DNA of 64,000 nt. It comes from an uncultured Tateyamaria sp. (GTDB lineage: Bacteria; Pseudomonadota; Alphaproteobacteria; Rhodobacterales; Rhodobacteraceae). Positions 1 to 7,921 of this stretch are shown here, piece after piece (the stretch's first letter is position 1; the number at the start of each line of letters is the position of its first letter). The notes under the pieces were generated by a model. That model ran no database searches and was not told the DNA's origin. It worked only from the letters and a program-made list of their open reading frames with translations. The stretch spans positions 158,668 to 222,667 of the forward strand of contig NZ_CANNES010000007.1 of the NCBI RefSeq assembly GCF_947503705.1, written 5' to 3'. A program made the position numbers and the translations under genes.

Positions 1-1022
1 GTGTCGGCGTCCACGCGCACCAGAAATTCGGTCTCGCAGGCGTCAAGGCCCGCATTCAGCGCATTGGATTTGCCGGGCTTGGGCACGTTGATCACCCGCC
101 CCTTGGCGGCTTTGCAGGCGGTCAGGGTCTCGCGCGCGATCTCTTCGGTGTCGTCGGTCGAATTGTTGTTCATGATCAGGATGTGCACCTCGCCCCCGTA
201 ATGGGCGGCGGCGCGATCCATCGCGTTGATCGTGTCGCGGATGATGTAGCTCTCGTTATGCGCGGGCACAATGACGGAAACCGGCGGATTGAACTTGCGT
301 TTTTTCGCCGTCAGCACGTCATAGATGGCCAGCAGATAAAGCTGCGCAAAAAGCACGGGCAGGAACAGGAACACCCCCGGCCCGATGCCGCCCAGCAAAG
401 TCCAGCTGCGCATGACCTCGACGGCGTGCAGCTTCATGCCGCCCGCCCAAATGGCGATGGCTGCGGCAACAGCGATGGTCAACCCGAGGCGCAGGATCGC
501 GCGCATCTGGCTCACCGGAATATGCTCGATCCGGATACGGGCGGGCATGAACCCCCGTTCCAGCAGCTTGAACGAATAGACCGCAAAGCCAAAAAGCCCC
601 GAGGCGATGGCACTGAAATGCAGCGAAAAGGATGACCCAAGCACGTGATGCGCCGTGGCATTGGCCAGGTCGAACACCGCACAGCCCGCCAGAAAGGTCA
701 GGACCATATCGAGGGCAAAGAGCGTACGCTCGCGTATGCCCCCCGAACTGAACGCGGCAAAGGCCACAAAGAACGAGATCAGAAAGATGCGGATCGCGAT
801 GGCGTGTCGCCCGGAATGGAGCGAAAACACATAGTCCCGGTTGGGAAAGACACCCGACACCAGATCGGTGTTCACCAGCCACAGCTGTGCCGCCGCCAGC
901 GTGGTGAACAGGGCCAGCATCTTGGGCGCCTGCCACTCCGATACCGGCCCGGCAAAGCGTTTGGGCGCGCTGTCGACAGAGATATAGTTGATCTGCTCAC
1001 GCTTGTCCTCTGCGTCGCTCAT
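1..1022 (-). CDS. membrane family-2 glycosyltransferase, polysaccharide synthase-like (partial, C-terminus outside window)
   Basis: The first ~340 residues are visible, read leftward from ATG 1022. About 250 residues with several hydrophobic membrane segments come first. A GT-A fold follows, starting at PVSVIVPAHNES, with NNNSTDDT and a VDADT (DxD-type) stretch just before the window edge. This layout resembles processive cellulose- or hyaluronan-type synthases that join nucleotide-sugars at the inner membrane. The start overlaps the stop of the BcsB-like gene (ATGA), so the two are translationally coupled, and a UDP-sugar enzyme lies upstream. The acceptor and product are unknown. Any Q/RxxRW motif, exit-channel helices or PilZ domain would lie outside the window, so BcsA-type function is inferred. 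Confidence 0.85.
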   Translation of the reverse strand, partial: MSDAEDKREQINYISVDSAPKRFAGPVSEWQAPKMLALFTTLAAAQLWLVNTDLVSGVFPNRDYVFSLHSGRHAIAIRIFLISFFVAFAAFSSGGIRERTLFALDMVLTFLAGCAVFDLANATAHHVLGSSFSLHFSAIASGLFGFAVYSFKLLERGFMPARIRIEHIPVSQMRAILRLGLTIAVAAAIAIWAGGMKLHAVEVMRSWTLLGGIGPGVFLFLPVLFAQLYLLAIYDVLTAKKRKFNPPVSVIVPAHNESYIIRDTINAMDRAAAHYGGEVHILIMNNNSTDDTEEIARETLTACKAAKGRVINVPKPGKSNALNAGLDACETEFLVRVDAD

Positions 1023-2554
1023 CCCTCTGCCCCCCGCAATACGGTGGCGTTTGGCATGACCAGCAAAGTCAAACCGGTGGCGATGAGCGGGGTGTCGATG
1101 CTGTGGTCGCGCACGTTCACGCCACCCGTCCCCGTGTCATGGGTCACGGCCCAGATCGGCGCATCGGCAGATATCTCAGGCACAGCATTTCCAGGGGCAA
1201 TGACCAGAACATGCGCCTTTTGACCTGCCGGTTTAAAAGGCGCGCCTAGCGGGATCACCTGATCAAGCATCTCAAGGGCCTGCCCCGCCTCCAACGCCGA
1301 CAAAGCCCCACGCACAGCCACATTGATCGGCCCGACCTGGCCCAGCGCGGCGTGCACCTGGGCCAACGGATCGGCGAGCCCGGCATCGCCCAGCACCAGT
1401 CGCGAGGAGGGCAACATCTCTGCCACCAGTTCGGGGCCTTGATCGCAGATACCGGTTGTTGGGGCGGTGGTCGTCGCCACGATCTCAAGCGAATTGGTCC
1501 GTGTTTGCAGGTCCAAAGGCAGCGCAATCACCGCCTCATATTCGGCCTGCGCGCCGGTGATATGGCCCTGAAACACCAATCGGTTGTTGAGGGTCACGGT
1601 CAGCGCCCAATGCTGATTGCCCATCAGGCGACCAAACTGCATATCAAGGTCCAACCGCTCGGGCATAGCCACGCCTGAGGCCAGGTCATAGCGGGTGCGC
1701 CAGCTGGCCTTCCGGTGAAAGCGGCGCAGGCCCGCGTTCGCGCCGCTTTGGGCCAGGGCTCCGTCAAACCCGTCGGGCGTAGGCTCTGCAAACGCGCCCA
1801 GCGCTGTGCGCAACGCGCCCGTGTCCAGCGCCCCGTCAGGCCCCGCCACAAAGGCAGTGCCCAGCCCCCGACGCTTGGCCTGCGTGGCCAGCACCAGACG
1901 GCGGGCCTGTTCATCGGGCTTCAGCCAATGGGGCCACGCCACGCGGGCCACATTGCCCCAGCCATGCACGCGGTCCCGCGGGCTGGTCATTGGCGCGTCG
2001 AGCGCCAGAAAAATTGCGCTGGTCGTCTCGATCTCGACCACGGCGGATATGCCGCCGTCTTGGGTACACTGGTGTTGGGGTCCAGTGCCTTGCAGTGAGA
2101 AAGAGACGACCAGCTGGTCACCTGCAAAATCCGTCGGTGAAAGGGGAATTTGCAGGGACCGTCCCGCCTGGCCTGAACGCAGCAACACCTCGCCCCGGCG
2201 GGCGTTGTGGATCGAGATGCGCAGCACCCCTTCCACCCCGGCCAGAACCTGAGATGTCGCATCGATTTGGAGGTATCCAGACGTTGGACGTGCATCCACC
2301 GGAAAGGTGAAGGCGACGCTTTGATAGGCGGGAAAACCGGAAAGTATGACCGGATGGTCAGGGTTCGTGCGCAGGATCATGGCGGCATCCGTGCCTTCGG
2401 CGCGGGTCGCCAGGCGGTGCTCGAACACCAGCTGCGGCTCATCAGCCAAATGACGGATAAAGGCCCGCCCCTGATCCAGAACATTCATTGTCGACAGCAG
2501 GAGGGCCACACCTGCCAGAAGAAATCCCATAAGCCCAATGCCAATCATACGCAT
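1019..2554 (-). CDS. BcsB-like periplasmic polysaccharide-synthase subunit
   Basis: 511 residues from ATG 2554, chosen because a GGTGA ribosome site precedes it and a hydrophobic signal/anchor (MRMIGIGLMGFLLAGVALLL) starts there; the longer frame would run into the upstream gene. The body is beta-rich, with stretches such as FTFPVDARPTSGYLQID and SLEIVATTT, like the carbohydrate-binding and flavodoxin-like repeats of BcsB, the periplasmic partner of cellulose synthase. Residues ~230-290 (WGNVARVAWPHWLKPDEQARRLVLATQAKRRG) and ~440-500 fit alternating carbohydrate-binding-like and flavodoxin-like modules. It is shorter than BcsB of enterobacteria (~750). It overlaps the synthase start by ATGA. 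The assignment rests on architecture and context more than on clear motifs. Confidence 0.6.
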   Translation of the reverse strand: MRMIGIGLMGFLLAGVALLLSTMNVLDQGRAFIRHLADEPQLVFEHRLATRAEGTDAAMILRTNPDHPVILSGFPAYQSVAFTFPVDARPTSGYLQIDATSQVLAGVEGVLRISIHNARRGEVLLRSGQAGRSLQIPLSPTDFAGDQLVVSFSLQGTGPQHQCTQDGGISAVVEIETTSAIFLALDAPMTSPRDRVHGWGNVARVAWPHWLKPDEQARRLVLATQAKRRGLGTAFVAGPDGALDTGALRTALGAFAEPTPDGFDGALAQSGANAGLRRFHRKASWRTRYDLASGVAMPERLDLDMQFGRLMGNQHWALTVTLNNRLVFQGHITGAQAEYEAVIALPLDLQTRTNSLEIVATTTAPTTGICDQGPELVAEMLPSSRLVLGDAGLADPLAQVHAALGQVGPINVAVRGALSALEAGQALEMLDQVIPLGAPFKPAGQKAHVLVIAPGNAVPEISADAPIWAVTHDTGTGGVNVRDHSIDTPLIATGLTLLVMPNATVLRGAEG

Positions 2555-2639
2555 GCTGTTCACCGATGTCTGATGCTGAAAAAGCCGGATGCGCCGGTCC
2601 CACCTCCAAGCGGGGCCGACGCGGTTGGCTTTGGAGAGG

Positions 2640-3860
2640 TCAGGCCGCCTTGCGCGCCTTGGGAACGACAACGCCGGGGCGCTGTTTGTCTGTCCAGGTG
2701 GACACACAAGGGATCATCTTGCGGATGCAGCGATCGGCGTATTTGGCGGCGATCTGCTGGGTTTCCTCGATCAACCCTTCGGCCAGCGTGACAGGCTTCA
2801 GACCCAGAGAGAGAAAGGTCTTGTTCGAGACACGCAGGTCGTTTTCGGCCGCTTCATTGCGCGGATTGTCCACATTGGCGATGATCGCTCCCGAAGCTTC
2901 CGCCACCAGTGCCGCCAGCGACCGCACGGTGTGGGTTTCGGTCATCTGGTTCAGGATCGCGACGTTGTCGCCTTTTGCGGGCGGGTTCTCGACCGCCAGG
3001 GCCAGGCATTTCACCGTGTCCTGAATGTGGATGAAGGCGCGTGTTTGACCGCCTGTGCCATGGACCGTCAGGGGGTGCCCCACCACCGCCTGCATGAGGA
3101 AGCGGTTCAAAACGGTGCCATAATCGCCATCATAGTCAAAGCGGTTGATCAGGCGCTCGTCCAGGCGTGTCTCGTCCGTCTGGGTGCCCCAGACGATGCC
3201 CTGATGCAGGTCGGTGATGCGCAGATGATCGTTTTTGGCATAGAATTGGAACAGCAGCTGATCCATGGATTTGGTCATGTGATACACGCTGCCCGGGTTC
3301 GTCGGGTACAGGATGTCACGCTTCATGATCTGTTTGTCGTCGCCGGGCACATAGACCGGCAGGTAGCCTTCGGGAATTTCCAGCCCGTCATCGTCATAAC
3401 CATAGACGCCCATGGTACCCAGGTGCACGAAATGCGGGTCCAGACCCAGCTCGACCGAGGCGGCCAGCAGGTTGTGGGTGCCCGAGATGTTGTTGTCCAC
3501 GGTAAAGCGTTTTTCCCGCACGCCCTTCATCGAATAAGGCGCGGCGCGCTGTTCGCCAAAGTGGATGATCGTGTCGGGTTGCAGCGCGTCAAAGAGGCTC
3601 AGAACCGCGTCAAAGTCTTGGGCGACGTCGATGTTTTCAAAGGCGATGCTGCGCCCTGTCTGCTCTTTCCATGCGGCCAGACGATCGGCCATGGACGCGA
3701 TGGGTGTCAGGCTGTCGGCGCCCATTTCGGCGTCGATGGCACGGCGGGACATGTTGTCCACGATGGTGATGTTGTGGCCCAGGCCAGAGAGGTGCAGGGC
3801 CGTGGGCCAACCGCAAAATCCGTCGCCACCGACCACAATAATGTTTTTTGCTTCAGTCAT
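2640..3860 (-). CDS. sqdB: UDP-sulfoquinovose synthase-like SDR enzyme (SQD1/SqdB family)
   Basis: 406 residues of extended short-chain dehydrogenase. It has the NAD-binding GGDGFCGWPTALHLS (11-25), SLTPIASMADR (50-60), HFGEQRAAPYSM (100-111), HLGTMGVYG with Thr149, and the GSVYHMTK catalytic Tyr193/Lys197 pair. GIVWGTQTDET, the FDYDGDYGTVLNRF segment and HGTGGQTRAFIHIQDTV also match SQD1/SqdB, which converts UDP-glucose plus sulfite to UDP-sulfoquinovose. Classical sqdB sits with sqdC/sqdD for sulfolipid synthesis; here it is followed by BcsB-like and synthase genes, suggesting a sulfosugar for a polymer. Start ATG 3860 gives a family-typical N-terminus. Family membership is firm; the product is inferred. 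Confidence 0.85.
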   Translation of the reverse strand: MTEAKNIIVVGGDGFCGWPTALHLSGLGHNITIVDNMSRRAIDAEMGADSLTPIASMADRLAAWKEQTGRSIAFENIDVAQDFDAVLSLFDALQPDTIIHFGEQRAAPYSMKGVREKRFTVDNNISGTHNLLAASVELGLDPHFVHLGTMGVYGYDDDGLEIPEGYLPVYVPGDDKQIMKRDILYPTNPGSVYHMTKSMDQLLFQFYAKNDHLRITDLHQGIVWGTQTDETRLDERLINRFDYDGDYGTVLNRFLMQAVVGHPLTVHGTGGQTRAFIHIQDTVKCLALAVENPPAKGDNVAILNQMTETHTVRSLAALVAEASGAIIANVDNPRNEAAENDLRVSNKTFLSLGLKPVTLAEGLIEETQQIAAKYADRCIRKMIPCVSTWTDKQRPGVVVPKARKAA

Positions 3861-3984
3861 GTCTGTGTTCCTTTTGGCGGGCCCCTCCAGGCGGCCCTGT
3901 TTAAGATGAACACAGGTTTAAAGGGCCCCGAGACATGGCGCTGGGGTGCGGGGGTATAGGTGAAAGGGAATTGGAGGGGGCGGG

Positions 3985-4000
3985 CTATCCCAAGGGATAG
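3985..4000. promoter_or_regulatory. 16-bp palindrome CTATCCCAAGGGATAG, putative response-regulator operator
   Basis: A perfect inverted repeat (7-bp arms, AA centre) lies in the 148-bp gap between the kinase stop and sqdB. It matches 13 of 16 positions of the palindrome at 7156-7171 in the regulator intergenic region. The decamer GGTATAGGTG at 3953-3962 also recurs there, on the opposite strand at 7153-7162. It could instead be an RNA hairpin ending the kinase transcript, but no U-tract follows. Confidence 0.45.
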
Positions 4001-4008
4001 GGTCGCTC

Positions 4009-6567
4009 TCACAAAGGGACGTCAGAACCTTGGTCAATGGCCGCATCCAGCACCGAACGGGCCTGCGCGGCACCGGTTTCAAGCGTGGCAACCCAAGATG
4101 CCATATCATCTAAGGCGCCTGCGCGGGCCTGATTCTCCAGCTTGGCCAGCTCCTGCTCCAGCCCGGTCTGGCCCAACAGGGCCGCGGCACCTTTGGCCTT
4201 GTGCACCGCGTCGGCCAGCGCCTGCATATCCGTGTCGGGGCCCGCTTGGCGCATCTGGACGATCAGGTCGCTCAACTCGCTGAGGAAGGTGTCGGCCACC
4301 TTGCGTACGCGGTCAGCTCCCAAAAGGCCGATCATCTCGGTCAGCGCCTGAGGAAAATGCTTGGCGTCCAGCCTGCTGAACTGGCCTGCCGTCACCTCGG
4401 CAATCACACTGTGCAGCGCATCCAGACGAATGGGCTTGGTGTGAAAGCGATCCATGCCTGCGGCCACTGCGCTTTCGCGGTATTCCTCGCGACCATGCGC
4501 GGTCAGGCCCACGATATGGGTGGCCGCATTGGGCCCGCCACCCGCCCGCAAGCGCTGCGTGGCCTCAATCCCGTCCATGACGGGCATGCTGATATCCATG
4601 AAAATGAGGTCAAAGGCTGTGGTGCGGGCCACGTCCAGCGCCTCGGCCCCATTGACGGCCTCGTGCACGCTGTGGCCCATGGCCTGCAACATATCCCCCA
4701 GCACGCTGCGATTGACGGCATTGTCCTCGACAATCAGGATCGTGCAGCTTTGAGCGGGGGGCGGCGCATCCTGCACCGGAGCGGGATCAGGCGCGGGCAC
4801 CGTGCGCTGCACCGGCAGGGTCAGCACGAATGTGGCCCCCTGCCCGACCGTACTTTGCACCGACACATCGCCTTCCATCGCGCGCGCAATACGGCGCGAA
4901 ATCGACAGGCCCAACCCATCGCCCCGTGCCTGTCGCCCTTCGCTTGTGGCAAAGGCAAAGAAATCCTCGAACACCTGTTCCTGCTGATCGGCAGGAATGC
5001 CGATGCCCGTATCGCTGACCGCAAAGCGCAACGAGGTCGCATCCTGGCCGTGAATCCCGCTGACATGCAGGGCAATATGCCCTTTTTCGGTGAACTTGAT
5101 CGCGTTGCCGATCAGATTTGTCAGGATCTGGCGAATGCGCCCCGCATCCCCGTGATATGGCCCGCGCATGGCCGGCTCGATCTCCAGTGTCAGGGCCAGA
5201 CCCTTTTCCTGCGCCAAAGGTTCAAACACATCGACCAGGCCTTGCATGAAATCGGTCAGGGCAAAGCCCTGCTGCGTCAGTTGCAGCTCGCCCGTCTCGA
5301 TCCGGGTGATATCGAGAGCCTCGTTCACCTGCTCCAGCAGGATCTCGCTCGATGAGGTGGCAATCTTGGCATAGCGCTCTTGCTTGGGCGACAGATCGGT
5401 TGTCTTGAGCATATCGAGCACGCCCAGAATGCCGTTCAGGGGCGTCCGCATCTCGTGGCTCATCACGGTCAGGAACTGGGACTTGGCCTTGTCGGTGCGC
5501 TCGGCCCGGTCGCGGGCCTCGATCAGCTTCTGCTCGTTGATCTTGCGGGCGCTGATGTCGCGGATATAGGCGATAAAGGTGGTGGCATCGCCCTCCTGCA
5601 TCGTGGTGATGTTCAGCTCCACGGGGAATTCTTCGCCGCTCTTGCGCAGGGCGGCCAGTTCCACCCGGCCCGCATCGACAACGCGGGGTTTTCCCGTGCT
5701 CAAATACCGCTTCATCCCGTTATGATGGGCGTCGCGCATCCGGTGCGGGATAAATGTATCCTCCATGGTCAGGCCCACAATTTCGTCGCGGGCCCAGCCA
5801 AAGACGTCCTCGGCGGCGGCATTGAAATCAATGATCCGGCCCGCATCATCCGCCGTCACGATGGCATCCAGCGAAGCCGCCACCGTCGCCGACAACTGCT
5901 TGGACGAGGCCAACAGGGCCGCATCGCGCCGCGCCGCGCGCTGCAACAACCGATCCAGAAACAGCATAAGGATCGCCATCAGGATCAACAGCGACATCGC
6001 AATGCCCCCTGTCAGAGACAACTGGCGGGCAAACTCGGCCCGGCGCGCCTCTGACCGCTCGGCGCTCAGGCTGACACCCAACAGTGCAATGTCGCGAACA
6101 TGCGGGCGGACCTCCTGCACAAGACGGCGCATCTGGGTCAGGGCCGCCCCGGTCAGGGGCCCCGGCGCATCGGAAATCGCAATGGCGGCCTCGGCAAAGG
6201 CGTTGATGGGCGCGATGGCGGCAGCAGCCTCCGGGCTGTCTGCAAAAATGGCCGCTGCACGGCCCGAATTGATGATGTTCAGACGGCTCAGCGCGATATC
6301 GACGCGCAACTGCACCTCGTCATTGGGGTATTGGCCCGTGGCCTGTTGCTGGGTCAGGGTCGCGTCGAGGTTCGCAAATTCGGTGTCGATCTGCGAAATA
6401 CTCCACTGCATGTTGTCATCGGCGGCCCGCGACAGGTCGCGCAACTGCGACAGCAGGTTAAACGCCATCACCCCCAACAAGAAAATCAGCAGGCCAATGC
6501 CTGCCAATACCGTTATGCGATACGGATTTGCCTTGGGCTTCACATCTGACCTCCCGCTCGGGGTCAC
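4009..6567 (-). CDS. hybrid sensor histidine kinase (PAS-HisKA-HATPase-REC-HPt)
   Basis: 852 residues. TM1 spans ~17-40 and TM2 ~185-205, enclosing a ~145-residue periplasmic sensor region. A PAS domain (~225-340) follows, then HisKA with phospho-acceptor His371 in SHEMRTPLNG, and HATPase with N-box (NLIGNAIKF), DTGIGIP and GDGLGLS. A receiver domain has phospho-acceptor Asp658 in FMDISMP, and a C-terminal HPt domain has His789 (VHKAKGAAALLG). All phosphorelay residues are present, so it can pass phosphate His-Asp-His to a separate regulator. It starts 21 bp after a secreted protein gene, in the same direction. The divergent response regulator at 7236 is the obvious partner (inferred). A PAS hydrophobic pocket is plausible; the signal is unknown. 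Confidence 0.92.
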   Translation of the reverse strand: MTPSGRSDVKPKANPYRITVLAGIGLLIFLLGVMAFNLLSQLRDLSRAADDNMQWSISQIDTEFANLDATLTQQQATGQYPNDEVQLRVDIALSRLNIINSGRAAAIFADSPEAAAAIAPINAFAEAAIAISDAPGPLTGAALTQMRRLVQEVRPHVRDIALLGVSLSAERSEARRAEFARQLSLTGGIAMSLLILMAILMLFLDRLLQRAARRDAALLASSKQLSATVAASLDAIVTADDAGRIIDFNAAAEDVFGWARDEIVGLTMEDTFIPHRMRDAHHNGMKRYLSTGKPRVVDAGRVELAALRKSGEEFPVELNITTMQEGDATTFIAYIRDISARKINEQKLIEARDRAERTDKAKSQFLTVMSHEMRTPLNGILGVLDMLKTTDLSPKQERYAKIATSSSEILLEQVNEALDITRIETGELQLTQQGFALTDFMQGLVDVFEPLAQEKGLALTLEIEPAMRGPYHGDAGRIRQILTNLIGNAIKFTEKGHIALHVSGIHGQDATSLRFAVSDTGIGIPADQQEQVFEDFFAFATSEGRQARGDGLGLSISRRIARAMEGDVSVQSTVGQGATFVLTLPVQRTVPAPDPAPVQDAPPPAQSCTILIVEDNAVNRSVLGDMLQAMGHSVHEAVNGAEALDVARTTAFDLIFMDISMPVMDGIEATQRLRAGGGPNAATHIVGLTAHGREEYRESAVAAGMDRFHTKPIRLDALHSVIAEVTAGQFSRLDAKHFPQALTEMIGLLGADRVRKVADTFLSELSDLIVQMRQAGPDTDMQALADAVHKAKGAAALLGQTGLEQELAKLENQARAGALDDMASWVATLETGAAQARSVLDAAIDQGSDVPL

Positions 6568-6588
6568 GCGACGCGGTCCCCTTGCCGC

Positions 6589-7077
6589 CTATTCTATGAC
6601 CCGCAATCGGTTCAGTTGCCAGATACTGTAGGAATAGATGGTTTCGGTCTGGTATTCGGGGCCCTCATCATAGGGAAAGACAACCCAATACGGGCCCTTG
6701 TCGCGTACCGACATCGGCGCACCGTCCATACGGGTGGCCACGATGGGGGCTGTGGCCTGCACTGCTTCCATCGGCATCACGACCTTGTAGTCGTTCAGGG
6801 CCACCATTTCGACGGACGCACCGTCCAGTCCTGCCAACACGGATGCCAGCGGCACGCCCGAAAACGTCACCTCGCCGTCCGTCCATATGGTTGTGGTGCG
6901 AAACGTCACCTGTTCCATGGCATCCAGATCGGCGAGGCTCAGTTCCAGTGGTTCGGATGAGGAGGCGGATGCCGTCACCAGCAGCGCCATTGGCGACTGC
7001 GCCAAGGCCGGCACAAGCCCGCCCAAAAGTAACATGAACGCAGCAAAAATTGCCCGTGAGTGGTGAAGTTGCGCCAT
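6589..7077 (-). CDS. secreted SUOX/molybdopterin-binding-fold-like protein, likely sensor partner
   Basis: 162 residues with a cleavable signal peptide (AIFAAFMLLLGGLVPALAQS). The mature part reads like the oxidoreductase molybdopterin-binding fold (PF00174-like): LSLADLDAMEQVTF, FSGVPLASVLAG, ALNDYKVVMPMEAV and a C-terminal YSIWQLNRLRV. I see no cysteine at the place of the Mo-ligand of sulfite oxidase relatives, so an enzymatic Mo centre is unlikely. It is the first gene of an apparent operon with the hybrid kinase (21-bp gap), and the pair is divergent from the response regulator. An extracytoplasmic ligand-sensing role for the kinase is inferred. Confidence 0.7.
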   Translation of the reverse strand: MAQLHHSRAIFAAFMLLLGGLVPALAQSPMALLVTASASSSEPLELSLADLDAMEQVTFRTTTIWTDGEVTFSGVPLASVLAGLDGASVEMVALNDYKVVMPMEAVQATAPIVATRMDGAPMSVRDKGPYWVVFPYDEGPEYQTETIYSYSIWQLNRLRVIE

Positions 7078-7155
7078 TTCTGTCTCTCCAAATACGAATA
7101 GGCCGGGCTTATACCGATGCGGGCATCTGCGTCAGCAAAGCATTGGCATAGGCAC

Positions 7156-7171
7156 CTATACCAAAGTATAG
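7156..7171. promoter_or_regulatory. 16-bp palindrome CTATACCAAAGTATAG between divergent regulator genes
   Basis: Perfect 6-bp arms (CTATAC/GTATAG) lie in the 158-bp divergent region between the secreted protein/kinase operon and the response regulator. It shares the frame CTAT-CCAA-ATAG with the palindrome at 3985-4000. Its position would allow one regulator to act on both divergent promoters. No footprint evidence is possible from sequence alone. Confidence 0.5.
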
Positions 7172-7235
7172 TTGAGCCACGATTTAGCCCAAATTTTCGG
7201 TTGTAACCGCGTTCAAGAGTAAGAAAGCTGCCCAC

Positions 7236-7853
7236 ATGCCCACGATCCTCATTGCCGACGACCACGATCTGGTCCGTGACACCATCGCCGCCTATCTGGA
7301 AAGCGTGGACGGGTTTGTGGTCAAAACCGCGGGCAATCTGGACGAAGCATTGACGCTGATGACCGGTCTGGATGCCTTCGATCTGCTGATCCTGGATTAC
7401 AACATGCCGGGGATGGATGGGCTGAACGGGCTCGACCGGGCGCGCAAGGCCTTCCCCGCGACCAAAGTGGCGCTGATGTCCGGTGTGGCCAACCGCGAGG
7501 TCGCCAACAAGGCGATGGAGCAAGGGGCAAACGGGTTCATCCCCAAATCCCTGACGGCCGTGTCGCTGGTCAACGCGATCAAATTCGTGCTCTCGGGCGA
7601 GCGGTATTTCCCTTTCGATTTCGGCACCACAGATAGCACAGCCACCCCCACAGGCGCCTTCGCCACCCTGTCAGAGCGCGAGATGCAAACCCTCGAACAG
7701 CTGTGCATTGGCCTGTCCAACAAGGAGATTGCGCGCAATCTCGGGGTGCAGGAGGTGACGGTCAAACTGCACGTGAAAAACGTGCTGGCCAAACTGGGCG
7801 TGTCCAACCGGACCCAGGCGGCCCTGCTGGCCAAGGAAAAACACCTCTTTTAA
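7236..7853 (+). CDS. NarL/LuxR-type response regulator
   Basis: 205 residues. The N-terminal receiver has the acidic pair (ADDHD, residues 7-11), phospho-acceptor Asp54 in LILDYNMPGMDG, a Ser at the switch position (LMSGV) and Lys in IPKS. A C-terminal LuxR helix-turn-helix runs ~140-205 (LSEREMQTLEQLCIGLSNKEIARNLG, TVKLHVKNVLAKLGVSNRTQA). It is divergent from the secreted protein/hybrid kinase operon, and the two likely form one phosphorelay. NarL-type regulators bind palindromic sites as dimers, and a 16-bp palindrome lies 65 bp upstream. Confidence 0.93.
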   Translation: MPTILIADDHDLVRDTIAAYLESVDGFVVKTAGNLDEALTLMTGLDAFDLLILDYNMPGMDGLNGLDRARKAFPATKVALMSGVANREVANKAMEQGANGFIPKSLTAVSLVNAIKFVLSGERYFPFDFGTTDSTATPTGAFATLSEREMQTLEQLCIGLSNKEIARNLGVQEVTVKLHVKNVLAKLGVSNRTQAALLAKEKHLF

Positions 7854-7876
7854 AGGCGCGAATTGGCATGGCGTAT

Positions 7877-7904
7877 GGCAGGGCAGCGGTACCGCCACCC
7901 TGCC
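7877..7904. terminator. hairpin between convergent response regulator and OYE genes
   Basis: GGCAGGG (7877-7883) pairs with CCCTGCC (7898-7904), and an inner self-complementary GCGGTACCGC forms the upper stem. It lies 24 bp past the regulator stop and 18 bp before the OYE stop on the other strand, so it could serve both. There is no U-tract on either side, so Rho-independent action is uncertain. Confidence 0.45.
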
Positions 7905-7921
7905 GAAGGCGCAACCACGCG

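Noticed and set aside
4201..6054. Long rightward frames across the hybrid kinase gene
   Set aside because: Low-complexity His/Gln/Arg products with no domains; they are complements of the kinase coding sequence.
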